Shown: positions 1 through 6,935, counted from the first letter of the stretch. The stretch is DNA of 14,420 nt from Rhodospirillales bacterium (GCA_030727885.1 JANRAT010000318.1:1-14420), one strand, 5' to 3'. Made by a program: numbers and translations. The notes: a model not told the origin generated them from the letters alone.

Positions 1-597
1 GATGTATCCCTTGGGCACATGGAAGCCGAGACCGTCGGCGATCAGCGTCATGCCGATCATCAGCAGAAAGCCCAGCGCCAGCATGACGATGGTCGGGTTG
101 TCGTTGATGAATTTCGACAGCGGGTCGGCGGCCAGCATCATCGCCAGCACGGCAACGAGGACGGCGGCGATCATGATCGGCAGGTGCGTCGTCATGCCGA
201 CGGCGGTGACGATGCTGTCGATGGAAAAGACGATATCGAGCAGCAGGATCTGCACAATCGCCGTGCCGAAGGCGATGCTGGCGGCACTGACATTGCCGAA
301 CACATCGGGCTCAGGATCGGGGTCGACGTTGTGATGGATTTCCCGGGTCGCTTTCCACACCAGAAACAGACCACCGGCGATCAGAATCATGTCGCGCCAT
401 GAAAGTCCCTGCGAGAAAATCTCGATTACCGGCTCGGTCAGACCAACGATATAGCTGAGTGTCGCCAGCAAAAGGATGCGCAGGATCAGGGCCAGACTGA
501 TGCCGATACGGCGTGCCCGCGACTGGATCTCCTCGGGCAGCTTGTTGGTCAGGATCGCGATGAATACCAGATTGTCGATGCCAAGCACGATTTCCAT
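1..597 (-). CDS. TerC-family integral membrane protein, partial (runs off left edge), 5' end disrupted
   Basis: TerC proteins are multi-pass inner-membrane proteins linked to metal-ion (notably manganese) export and tellurium resistance. On the minus strand the frame reads [16 protein letters not shown] from position 597 and stays open to base 1 (199 codons here). The two family signatures are present: GIDN in the first helix and SIDSI in the central one, with a cytoplasmic loop rich in His, Asp and Pro ([11 protein letters not shown]) between them. About five hydrophobic segments are visible and the C-terminus is missing. The natural start is probably a TTG at 663: it has GGAG 7 bases upstream and would restore the usual family N-terminus. 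However, that frame carries a TGA at 622-624. The ATG at 597 is the first in-frame start after the stop, lacks a good ribosome site, and would remove part of the first helix. The gene follows the PCuAC gene by 21 bases, so they probably form an operon. The family call is secure. Whether the gene is functional is open. Confidence 0.8.
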   Translation of the reverse strand, partial: MEIVLGIDNLVFIAILTNKLPEEIQSRARRIGISLALILRILLLATLSYIVGLTEPVIEIFSQGLSWRDMILIAGGLFLVWKATREIHHNVDPDPEPDVFGNVSAASIAFGTAIVQILLLDIVFSIDSIVTAVGMTTHLPIMIAAVLVAVLAMMLAADPLSKFINDNPTIVMLALGFLLMIGMTLIADGLGFHVPKGYI

Positions 598-663
598 GGC
601 GATCAGGGTAATCAGTGCTATTCAGGCGGCCGGGTCAGCGGCAAGGGTCAGAATTTGCTCCAA
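598..663 (-). other. Disrupted 5' segment of terC with in-frame TGA at codon 14
   Basis: Read on the minus strand from a TTG at 661-663, this segment encodes LEQILTLAADPAA, then TGA (622-624), then IALITLIA, running in frame into the TerC body at 597. Known TerC proteins commonly start MEQ...ADPxAW, so the TGA sits where TGG (Trp) is expected. One base change explains it. GGAG lies 7 bases before the TTG. Trp is encoded by TGG in the other genes here, so a general TGA=Trp code is unlikely. Confidence 0.65.
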
Positions 664-684
664 GGCACGTCTCCAATATGATGA

Positions 685-1128
685 TTACGGTGTTTTGCCG
701 GGTGGCAGGATCGGCACGTTGAGTGTGATCGGGCCGGATTTTTCGAACGTCAGCGTCACCGGCAGGGTCGTGCCGGCTTTCAGCGGCTTGGCCAGCCCCA
801 TCAGCATCAGGTGCAGTCCGCTGGGTTCAAGCTCTACCGATCCGCCGGCCGGGATCGTCAGGGTCATGCGGTGGTTCATGGTCATGACACCGTCTTTCAT
901 AACGCTTTCATGGATCATGGTGCTGCTGCTGGCCGGGGTTGAAACACTTTTCAGCGAATCCGCTTCGGGCCCGTTGTTTTTGATGGTCATGTAGACAACG
1001 CCGGACATGGCGCCGGGCGGTGTCGCCCGAGACCACGGTTTTTGAATCTCGAGGGTGCTGTCTGCCGAAGCGGCAAGCGGGCCCATGAGGGCCATGAGAA
1101 AAGCACTGAGAACAAGGCGAATGAACAT
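685..1128 (-). CDS. PCuAC-type periplasmic copper chaperone (DUF461)
   Basis: This 147-residue protein has a signal peptide (Arg4, hydrophobic stretch 5-20, likely cleavage after Ala-Ser-Ala at 20-22). The mature part matches PCuAC, which binds Cu(I) in the periplasm and delivers it to the CuA site of cytochrome oxidase, working with Sco proteins. The copper motif H(M)X10MX21HXM is complete: His73, Met84, His106 and Met108, preceded by Met71. The start is supported by AGGAG 8 bases upstream of the ATG. Length is normal for a stand-alone PCuAC. It is first in an operon with terC and diverges from the HugZ-like gene. A candidate promoter lies at 1153-1180. I see no Sco or oxidase gene in the window, so the target is inferred from the family. 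Confidence 0.9.
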   Translation of the reverse strand: MFIRLVLSAFLMALMGPLAASADSTLEIQKPWSRATPPGAMSGVVYMTIKNNGPEADSLKSVSTPASSSTMIHESVMKDGVMTMNHRMTLTIPAGGSVELEPSGLHLMLMGLAKPLKAGTTLPVTLTFEKSGPITLNVPILPPGKTP

Positions 1129-1152
1129 GCGGGGGGCTCCTTTTGGAGGTGG

Positions 1153-1180
1153 AGCATAGACCCCCGGACCTTGTAATCAA
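1153..1180 (-). promoter_or_regulatory. Candidate sigma70 promoter for the PCuAC-terC operon
   Basis: On the minus strand a -35 TTGATT (1175-1180) and a -10 TATGCT (1153-1158) are 16 bases apart. Transcription would start near 1146, giving a leader of about 18 bases that contains the AGGAG ribosome site. Pattern match only. Confidence 0.4.
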
Positions 1181-1207
1181 GCGGTGTTCTTGACTGTGCC
1201 GGGGTCT
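1158..1207. promoter_or_regulatory. Inverted repeat spanning divergent promoters (candidate operator)
   Basis: The arms are AGACCCCCGG (1158-1167) and CCGGGGTCT (1199-1207), complementary apart from one extra C in the left arm. Each arm lies inside the -35/-10 spacer of one of two divergent candidate promoters. The two TTGA -35 cores themselves form an inner TCAAG/CTTGA repeat (1177-1193). Binding by a shared regulator is inferred. Confidence 0.35.
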
Positions 1208-1218
1208 GTTCGCAAAGT
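1190..1218 (+). promoter_or_regulatory. Candidate sigma70 promoter for the HugZ-like gene
   Basis: A -35 TTGACT (1190-1195) is followed after 17 bases by CAAAGT (1213-1218). The -35 is strong and the -10 weak (3 of 6). The predicted start near 1225 leaves a leader of about 20 bases that includes the GGGAG ribosome site. Confidence 0.35.
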
Positions 1219-1244
1219 CGTCAGCGGCAACAGGGAGATATCTG

Positions 1245-1967
1245 ATGAGGCAACGCAGAAACGCAGATCTGGCCCGCCTGCTGGTTCGTGCCCAGGGCGT
1301 CGGCGCGCTGGCGACAGTGCTGGCCGGTGACACGGTGCCTTATGCCTCGCTGGTGACGTATGCCTGCGATCATCAGGGGCAACCGGTATTTCTGTTCTCG
1401 GGCCTGTCTGATCACACGAAAAACATTGCCGCCGAACCGCGCGCTTCGCTGCTGGTGGAAAATGCCTCAAGACGGCGCAACCCGCAGACCGGGCCGCGTC
1501 TGACCCTGATCGGACAGATCCGGCCGGACAAACGACCGGAAACCCGCGCACGGTTTCTGGCGCGTCATCCCGATGCCCGCTTGTACGCGGATTTCGGTGA
1601 TTTCGGCTTCTATCGGATGACCGTCGAGCGGGCGCACTATGTCGGTGGCTTTGCACGCGCCATCTGGTTCGAGGCCAAGCACATTCTGACGCCAAAAAAA
1701 GTCGCCATGGCGATGCAGGAAATCGAAACCGGGGTGATCGAACACATGAACGCCGATCACTGCAAGGCAGTGCAGGGGTATGCCGAATCCCTGCTCGGAC
1801 GCCAGGCCGGGGACTGGCAAATTACCGGCTCCGACGCCGATGGACTCGATTTGTGTGCCGGTGGCCGCTATTCGCGCCTGCAATATGACAATCCTGTAAC
1901 AGATTCAACGACCTGTCGGGAACAGCTCGTGGAACTGGCCGCTCAGGTCAGGGTGCAGCATAAATAA
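1245..1967 (+). CDS. HugZ-family heme-utilisation protein (PNPOx-like split barrel plus DUF2470)
   Basis: This 240-residue cytoplasmic protein has two parts. Residues about 8-140 form the pyridoxamine-phosphate-oxidase-like split barrel (ATVLAGDTVPYASLV, LFSGLSDHTKNI, PRASLLVE). Residues about 160-238 form the DUF2470 domain, with the typical EHMNADH signature (His167, His172). HugZ proteins bind heme and, in studied members, break it down to release iron; weaker members may bind FMN or heme without that activity. The ATG is preceded by GGGAG at 7 bases. The gene diverges from the PCuAC-terC operon, so this corner of the window has a metal and heme theme. I see no heme transporter or Fur-type gene nearby, so heme oxygenase activity is inferred from the family only. 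Confidence 0.85.
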   Translation: MRQRRNADLARLLVRAQGVGALATVLAGDTVPYASLVTYACDHQGQPVFLFSGLSDHTKNIAAEPRASLLVENASRRRNPQTGPRLTLIGQIRPDKRPETRARFLARHPDARLYADFGDFGFYRMTVERAHYVGGFARAIWFEAKHILTPKKVAMAMQEIETGVIEHMNADHCKAVQGYAESLLGRQAGDWQITGSDADGLDLCAGGRYSRLQYDNPVTDSTTCREQLVELAAQVRVQHK

Positions 1968-1992
1968 AAGCCCGGAATTCCGCCACATTGTC

Positions 1993-2020
1993 TTGATCAC
2001 ACGGTCTGATTTTGTCTAAG
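1993..2020 (+). promoter_or_regulatory. Candidate sigma70 promoter for pckA
   Basis: A -35 TTGATC (1993-1998) is followed after 16 bases by TCTAAG (2015-2020, 4 of 6). This predicts a leader of about 60 bases containing a small GGCGG/CCGCC inverted repeat (2045-2049 and 2061-2065). Weak, pattern-based call. Confidence 0.3.
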
Positions 2021-2085
2021 TTCGCGGCCTTCGACGTGGCAATGGGCGGCACATTCAAGACCGCCAGAAATGGGAGCGAAAAACG

Positions 2086-3693
2086 ATGCAAAACATCGGT
2101 CATCTGTACAGCCGGAACGGGCTGGATCAACATGGATTGGGCAAGGTTTCTAATGCCTTCTGGAATTTTTCGGCGCCGCGTCTGAGCGAGGAAGCCATTC
2201 GCCGGGGTGAAGTTCACCTTGGCCAGGGCGGATCCCTGCTGGCCTTGACCGGCAGCCACAGCGGCCGCTCGCCGAATGACCGGTTTGTCGTCGAGGAAGA
2301 AGAAAACGCCGGCGACATCTGGTGGGGCAACGTCAACCGCCCGATCTCCGAAGAAAATTTCGAAAAGCTGCTGGCTAAAATGCTGCGTCACTTCGAAGGC
2401 CGTGATGCCTTTGTGCAGGACTGCTATGCCGGTGCCGACCCGACCTACCGTCTGCCGGTGCGGATCATTACCGAAAACGCCTGGCACAACCTGTTTGCCC
2501 GCAACATGTTCATTCAGCCGGCTGATTCGGCGCTGGAAGACTTTGCGCCGAAGTTCACCGTCATTCAGGCACCGAGCCTGACCGCCAATCCCGATACCGA
2601 CGGCACCACGTCCGAGACCTTCATCATTCTCAATCTGAAGCGCCGGATGATTCTGGTCGGTGGCAGCGCCTATGCCGGCGAGATCAAGAAATCGATCTTC
2701 TCGGTGATGAACTTCCTGATGCCGCCACGTGACGTTTTGCCGATGCACTGTTCGGCCAACATGGACGACAAGGGCGACACGGCGATCTTCTTCGGCCTTT
2801 CCGGGACCGGCAAGACGACCTTGTCGGCGGACAGCTCGCGGACCCTGATCGGGGATGACGAGCATGGCTGGAGCCCCACGGGCATCTTCAATTTCGAAGG
2901 CGGCTGCTATGCCAAGTCGATCAATCTTACGGCCGAGACGGAGCCCGAGATTTTCGCCACCGCATCGCGTTTTGGGACCATCGTCGAAAACGTCATGATG
3001 GATCCGCAGACCCGGGCTTATGACTTCTTCGACACGTCCCTGACGGAAAACGGTCGCTTGTCCTATGACGTTTCGGAAATCCCGAACGCCTCGCCGGAAG
3101 GTCAGGGCGGTCTGCCGAAAAACATCGTCATGCTGACTTGTGATGCGTTCGGCGTGCTGCCGCCGATCAGCCAGCTGACCCCTGAACAGGCGATGTATCA
3201 CTTCCTGTCCGGGTATACGGCCAAGGTTGCCGGCACCGAGCGCGGACTGAAAGAGCCTGCGGCAACATTCTCGACCTGCTTCGGCGCGCCCTTCATGCCG
3301 CGTCATCCGACCGTCTATGCCGGTCTGCTCGGCAAGAAGATGGCCGCGCAGAATGCCAAGTGCTGGCTGGTCAACACCGGCTGGTCCGGTGGCGGTTACG
3401 GGGTCGGCGATCGGATGCGGATCGCCTACACCCGGGCGATGCTGAATGCCGCTCTGGATGGACGTCTTGAGCAGGCCGGCTTCACGCAGGATCCGAACTT
3501 CGGTGTGCTGGTGCCGAAAGGCTGCCCGGGCATCCCGAGCGAGGTGCTGAACCCGAAAAGCACCTGGTCTGATGGGGCCGGTTACGATGCGCAGGCGCTG
3601 GATCTGCGCAAACGCTTCGAAGTCAACTTCAAGCAGTTCGAAACGCATGTTAATGCCGACGTCAACGCTGCAGCCATTCGCGCTGCCGCCTGA
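2086..3693 (+). CDS. pckA: Phosphoenolpyruvate carboxykinase (ATP)
   Basis: PckA converts oxaloacetate and ATP to phosphoenolpyruvate, CO2 and ADP, the entry step of gluconeogenesis, in the cytoplasm. The 535-residue length is normal. Visible sites are the substrate-binding stretch GSHSGRSPNDRF with Arg61; the kinase-1a P-loop GLSGTGKTT (237-245, Lys243 and Thr244); the kinase-2/metal site IGDDEHGW with Asp257; and NFEGGCYAK (269-277). GGGAG lies 9 bases before the ATG. The frame ends in an Ala-rich tail and is followed 25 bases later by a strong terminator, so pckA is probably a single-gene transcript. In several alphaproteobacteria pckA adjoins chvI/chvG; no such genes appear next to it here. 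The long antisense reading frame across this gene is a codon-bias artefact. Confidence 0.97.
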   Translation: MQNIGHLYSRNGLDQHGLGKVSNAFWNFSAPRLSEEAIRRGEVHLGQGGSLLALTGSHSGRSPNDRFVVEEEENAGDIWWGNVNRPISEENFEKLLAKMLRHFEGRDAFVQDCYAGADPTYRLPVRIITENAWHNLFARNMFIQPADSALEDFAPKFTVIQAPSLTANPDTDGTTSETFIILNLKRRMILVGGSAYAGEIKKSIFSVMNFLMPPRDVLPMHCSANMDDKGDTAIFFGLSGTGKTTLSADSSRTLIGDDEHGWSPTGIFNFEGGCYAKSINLTAETEPEIFATASRFGTIVENVMMDPQTRAYDFFDTSLTENGRLSYDVSEIPNASPEGQGGLPKNIVMLTCDAFGVLPPISQLTPEQAMYHFLSGYTAKVAGTERGLKEPAATFSTCFGAPFMPRHPTVYAGLLGKKMAAQNAKCWLVNTGWSGGGYGVGDRMRIAYTRAMLNAALDGRLEQAGFTQDPNFGVLVPKGCPGIPSEVLNPKSTWSDGAGYDAQALDLRKRFEVNFKQFETHVNADVNAAAIRAAA

Positions 3694-3718
3694 TTGCGGA
3701 CCAGAACAACAACTGCCG

Positions 3719-3754
3719 AAAAGGCCGGTCCCGAGGGGCCGGCCTTTTTGTTTT
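3719..3754 (+). terminator. Rho-independent terminator of pckA
   Basis: GGCCGG (3723-3728) pairs with CCGGCC (3739-3744). The stem is extended by flanking A-T pairs and by inner GU/CG pairs around a CGAG loop, and is followed by TTTTTGTTTT (3745-3754). Position, GC stem and T tract are textbook. Confidence 0.9.
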
Positions 3755-3827
3755 GGCCCCGCTCGGTTGCACTTCCGCTATGTCTATGGGATCGTTCGGA
3801 TAAATATAATTCAGTGGGGGCAAATTC

Positions 3828-4718
3828 ATGACCAAGATCAACATCCAGTTCACCCTGTTCTCGGCGTTTTATTCGCCGCTCATTTCAACCATGTCCGGCG
3901 GTTTTCTGAAAGACGAGGGGCTGGAGCCGGAATGGTCCATTTCGCCGCCCGGCAAATCGGCCATCGAAGCGCTTGAAGCCGGCACCGCGCATGTCGTGCA
4001 GACGGCACCCAGCCAGACCTTCAACTGGCTGAAGGAAGGCAAAACGCCGCCGATGATGCATTTTGCGCAGATCAACGAAATGGACGGATTCTTCATCACC
4101 GGCCGCGAAGCGGATCCTGATTTTACCTGGGACAAGCTGGAAGGTGCCGAGGTCGTCATGTTCAAGGCCGGGCAGCCGAATGCCATGTTCCGCTATGCCT
4201 GCCACAAGGCCGGGATCGACTACAACAAGATCATCCCGATTACGCCGGGTGGTGCCGGCGACATCGACAAGGCTTTCCGCGCCGGTCAGGGGCAGTATGT
4301 GCAGCAGCAAGGCCCGTTCCCGCAGCAGCTTGAAGCGGACGGCGTCGGCCATGTGGTCGCTCAGGTCGGCCCGAAAATCGGCCCGAACGCCTTTTCCAGT
4401 CTGGCGGCAACACCGGCATGGCTGAAAACCGATATGGCGAAAGCCTTCATCCGTGCCTATCGCAAGACAAGGCAGTACATGAACGAGGTGCCGGCCGCGG
4501 AAATCGCCCGGGCGGAAAAGGCCTATTTCCCGAATATTGACGAAACCGTGCTGGCGAACTGTATTGCCACATATCAGAAGCTCGGCTGCTGGTCGCCGCA
4601 CGTAGAGATCACCCGGCAAGCTTACGAAGTTGCCGTCGATGTGTTTATTCACAGCGGCGCCATCAGCGAACGTTTCCCCTATGAGTCGGTCGTTGCCCAG
4701 CCGCCCGCCGGGGATTGA
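3828..4718 (+). CDS. NMT1/THI5-like (TauA/SsuA-type) solute-binding-fold protein without signal peptide
   Basis: This 296-residue protein has the type II periplasmic-binding fold of the nitrate/sulfonate/thiamine-precursor group: INIQFTLFSAFYSPLI at the N-terminus, GKSAIEALEAGTAHVV, then KLEGAEVVMFKAGQPNAMFRY. Such proteins normally deliver a ligand to an ABC importer. This one has no signal peptide or lipobox. An in-frame TAA at 3807-3809, only six codons upstream, rules out a longer start. The ATG has a GGGGG ribosome site. No permease or ATPase gene is adjacent. It is probably not a Thi5-type pyrimidine synthase either: the yeast Lys/His pair and the CCCFC iron cluster have no counterpart, and the few Cys are scattered. 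It may be a cytoplasmic ligand-binding protein. A TATAAT (3805-3810) is close upstream, but it lacks a matching -35 and would start transcription inside the ribosome site. The ligand is unknown. Confidence 0.75.
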   Translation: MTKINIQFTLFSAFYSPLISTMSGGFLKDEGLEPEWSISPPGKSAIEALEAGTAHVVQTAPSQTFNWLKEGKTPPMMHFAQINEMDGFFITGREADPDFTWDKLEGAEVVMFKAGQPNAMFRYACHKAGIDYNKIIPITPGGAGDIDKAFRAGQGQYVQQQGPFPQQLEADGVGHVVAQVGPKIGPNAFSSLAATPAWLKTDMAKAFIRAYRKTRQYMNEVPAAEIARAEKAYFPNIDETVLANCIATYQKLGCWSPHVEITRQAYEVAVDVFIHSGAISERFPYESVVAQPPAGD

Positions 4719-4756
4719 TACGGCACGGCGAAAAAAGTGATTTCCGCACTTTGTCG

Positions 4757-4793
4757 ACAGGCCTGTTGGGGTTAATCTCCCTTCTTGGCCTGT
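4757..4793. promoter_or_regulatory. Candidate operator: ACAGGCCTGT palindrome plus GGCCTGT half-site
   Basis: ACAGGCCTGT (4757-4766) is a perfect 10-base palindrome. A second half-site, GGCCTGT (4787-4793), overlaps the candidate -35 of the next gene. The two sites start 27 to 30 bases apart, roughly three helical turns. ACAGGCC and GGCCTGT could also pair as an RNA stem, but no T tract follows. Confidence 0.3.
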
Positions 4794-4813
4794 GCGGCAG
4801 AGGCGGCTATCAT
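4785..4813 (+). promoter_or_regulatory. Candidate sigma70 promoter for the MBL-DHH fusion gene
   Basis: A -35 TTGGCC (4785-4790) is followed after 17 bases by TATCAT (4808-4813, 5 of 6). Transcription would start near 4820, giving a leader of about 19 bases with an AGGGAAGG ribosome site. Confidence 0.4.
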
Positions 4814-4838
4814 CGTCTTGCTTGAGGGAAGGTAACGA

Positions 4839-6935
4839 ATGCTCTGTCACGTTTTGGCTGAAGAAGGTTCGCGTACCTGGTTGGCATTTCGCCGGCCGGT
4901 AGCCGCGGCCAATGGCGCGCGCTTCACGACCCATTACGTGGTCTGCGCCAACGACCAGGCATTTCTGGTTGATCCCGGCGGGGTGGCTGATTTCGGCCCT
5001 TTGCTGGCCGCCATTTCGGACAAGATCGCGCTTGAGAAAATAGCCGGCATCATCGTCACCCTGCGCGGCACCCATGCCGCCGGCTCGATTGGCATGTGGG
5101 CCGAAGTTATCGGTCCCGAGCTGCCTATTTATGCCTCCGACATGATTGCCAGCGAGCTGATGCATACCGATGCCGGGCTGAATATTATCACTGTTTCCGA
5201 GAATGGCGGCGAAGTGCCGATGGCCGATGGCTCAAGCCTGCATCTGATGCCGGCCCCGTATCTGCCGGCGGCGGCATCGATGACGCTTTACGACCCCACC
5301 TGCCGGGTTCTCTATACCGGCGATATCGGCACGGCTGAGGGCGTCTGGTGCGATGATGCAACGCCGTTCTGTGAGCAGTTCTCGCTGATCAGCCATGCCA
5401 TGAATGCGTTTCATCAATCAACCCTGCCACTGGGTGCGGCCAGGGATGAATGGCTGACCCGTATTGAAGACCTCGATCTGGAAATCGTGGCCCCCCTCGC
5501 CGGGCCTTGTTTCCGCGGCAAGGACGTCGATCATTTCAAACGCTGGCTGGGCTCGATGGAGGTCGGCGTTCTGGTCGATCACCATACCTCGGCGTATCTG
5601 TCGAAATCGACATTCGTGCCGGACCGCGGCGAGGTCGATCGCGGCGTTTTCGAACCCCAGGTCCCTGCCTACATGCCGCCGCAGGTTGATGTCTCGTTCG
5701 ATGAAGATGATGATCTCGAAGACGAAGACGATGACGAGATCATTACAGGTGATAATCAGAACGATGCTGCGTACGACAATTATCTCGACGACGACGAAGT
5801 CTCGCGTCTGGTCGCCGCCCTTGAAATTGATGACATCAAGGATGATGAAGACGCCGCTGACAGTTACGACGATGATGATGAATATGACATCGTCTATGTC
5901 GACGAAGACGGCAATGAAATCGACCCGAGCGATCTGGAAGATGACGAGATCATTACCGAAGAGGTTCTGCTCGAAGGGAATGACGAGCAGCGTCTCGAAT
6001 TCCCGCCCGGCCAGATGTTCCGCCTGATCACGCGCAGCGATTTCGACGGGCTGGTGTGCGCCGTGCTGCTGGAAGAACTGGATCTGATCAACGATATCCT
6101 GTTCGTGCACCCGAACCAGATGCAGGAAGGCGAGATCGAGGTTTCGGAAACGGATATCTCGACCAACCTGCCGTACACGCCGGGTATTTTTGCCGCCTTC
6201 GATCATCATCTGTCGGAGATCAAGCGGATCGGCAAACATTACGACAACCACATTATTGATCCGCTGGCACCCAGTGCAGCCCGCGTCGTCTACAACTATT
6301 TCGGTGCCGAAAAACGCTTTCCCGATATTTCCGTCGCCATGATGGATGCCGTCGACAAGGGCGATGCAGCGCAGTTCAACGAGGACGAAGTGCTCAATCC
6401 TTCCGGCTGGCCGTTGCTCAACTTCATCATGGATTCCCGCACCGGGCTGGGCCGCTATCGTGGCTTTCGGGTGCCGAACTATGAACTGATGATGTCGCTG
6501 ATCGATTATTGCCGGCGCTATGACATCGACCAGATTCTCGAACATCCCGACGTCAAGGAACGGGTCGAACTGTTCCTTGAACATCAGGAACCGGCCAAGG
6601 AACAGATCAAGCGCTGCACCACGGTGCACGGCAATCTGGCGGTGATCGATTACCGCGAGGAAAAGACCATCTATGTGGTCAACCGCTTCATGGTTTATGC
6701 GCTGTTCCCGGAATGCAACATCTCGATGCATATCCTGTGGGGACGCGGCGAGCAGAACACCGTGTTCGCGGTCGGCAAGTCGATCTTCAACCGGACCTCA
6801 AACACCAATATCGGCGAACTGATGCTGACGTATGGTGGCGGCGGACACCGCAATGCCGGCACCTGTCAGTCCGACAACATGCTGGCCGACGTGGTCCGCG
6901 ATGCGCTGATCCAGCGCATCAATGCCGACGGTTAA
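4839..6935 (+). CDS. Degenerate flavodiiron-type MBL fold, acidic linker and DHH/DHHA1 phosphoesterase fusion
   Basis: This 698-residue protein has three parts. Residues 1 to about 250 align with the metallo-beta-lactamase fold of flavodiiron/ODP proteins, but the metal ligands are lost: the HxExDH segment reads LRGTHA (75-80), the next His is Pro143 in APYLPAAASM, and the last His is Ala221 in APLAGP. Only Asp162 (YTGD) remains. Residues 284 to about 392 are a disordered-looking linker in which nearly half the residues are Asp or Glu and few are basic. Residues 394-698 are a complete DHH phosphoesterase: SDFDG (Asp401, Asp403), FDHH (455-457) and the DHHA1 motif GGGGHRNAG (666-674). DHH proteins cleave phosphoanhydride or phosphodiester bonds (polyphosphate, nanoRNA, cyclic dinucleotides); the substrate here cannot be told. 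No signal peptide or membrane segment is visible. The ATG has AGGGAAGG upstream. The N-terminal part may be a sensor or scaffold, which is inference. Confidence 0.85.
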   Translation: MLCHVLAEEGSRTWLAFRRPVAAANGARFTTHYVVCANDQAFLVDPGGVADFGPLLAAISDKIALEKIAGIIVTLRGTHAAGSIGMWAEVIGPELPIYASDMIASELMHTDAGLNIITVSENGGEVPMADGSSLHLMPAPYLPAAASMTLYDPTCRVLYTGDIGTAEGVWCDDATPFCEQFSLISHAMNAFHQSTLPLGAARDEWLTRIEDLDLEIVAPLAGPCFRGKDVDHFKRWLGSMEVGVLVDHHTSAYLSKSTFVPDRGEVDRGVFEPQVPAYMPPQVDVSFDEDDDLEDEDDDEIITGDNQNDAAYDNYLDDDEVSRLVAALEIDDIKDDEDAADSYDDDDEYDIVYVDEDGNEIDPSDLEDDEIITEEVLLEGNDEQRLEFPPGQMFRLITRSDFDGLVCAVLLEELDLINDILFVHPNQMQEGEIEVSETDISTNLPYTPGIFAAFDHHLSEIKRIGKHYDNHIIDPLAPSAARVVYNYFGAEKRFPDISVAMMDAVDKGDAAQFNEDEVLNPSGWPLLNFIMDSRTGLGRYRGFRVPNYELMMSLIDYCRRYDIDQILEHPDVKERVELFLEHQEPAKEQIKRCTTVHGNLAVIDYREEKTIYVVNRFMVYALFPECNISMHILWGRGEQNTVFAVGKSIFNRTSNTNIGELMLTYGGGGHRNAGTCQSDNMLADVVRDALIQRINADG
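5730..5956 (+). repeat. Direct repeat within the acidic linker (17-base units)
   Basis: GATGACGAGATCATTAC occurs at 5730-5746 and again at 5940-5956, 210 bases (70 codons) apart. Both copies encode DDEIIT after an acidic DLED run. This suggests linker growth by internal duplication, or selection for a repeated short peptide. Confidence 0.55.

Noticed and set aside
1..663. Stop codon reassignment (TGA as Trp)
   Set aside because: Trp is encoded by TGG in the other genes here and TGA serves as a normal stop (for example trkH, csaA), so the single TGA in terC is better explained by mutation or error.
1973..1982. CGGAATTCCG palindrome after the HugZ-like gene, as a terminator
   Set aside because: The stem is too short and no T tract follows.
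1948..3648. 566-codon open frame on the minus strand opposite pckA
   Set aside because: It lies antisense to a textbook pckA, and its product is low-complexity with no family motif. GC-biased codon use explains the open frame.
3805..3810. Exact TATAAT upstream of the binding-protein gene
   Set aside because: It has no -35 or extended -10, and transcription would start inside the ribosome site. Kept only as a remark.
3828..4718. Thi5-type HMP-P synthase
   Set aside because: The Lys/His pair used by yeast Thi5 and its CCCFC cluster are missing from the aligned positions.
3885..5165. 426-codon minus-strand frame across the binding protein and the start of the fusion gene
   Set aside because: It crosses two well-supported plus-strand genes and their promoter region and shows no recognisable motif.
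5418..6731. 437-codon minus-strand frame opposite the MBL-DHH fusion
   Set aside because: The Ile/Val/Phe-rich stretch is the mirror of the GAT/GAC/GAA acidic linker, not a membrane protein.
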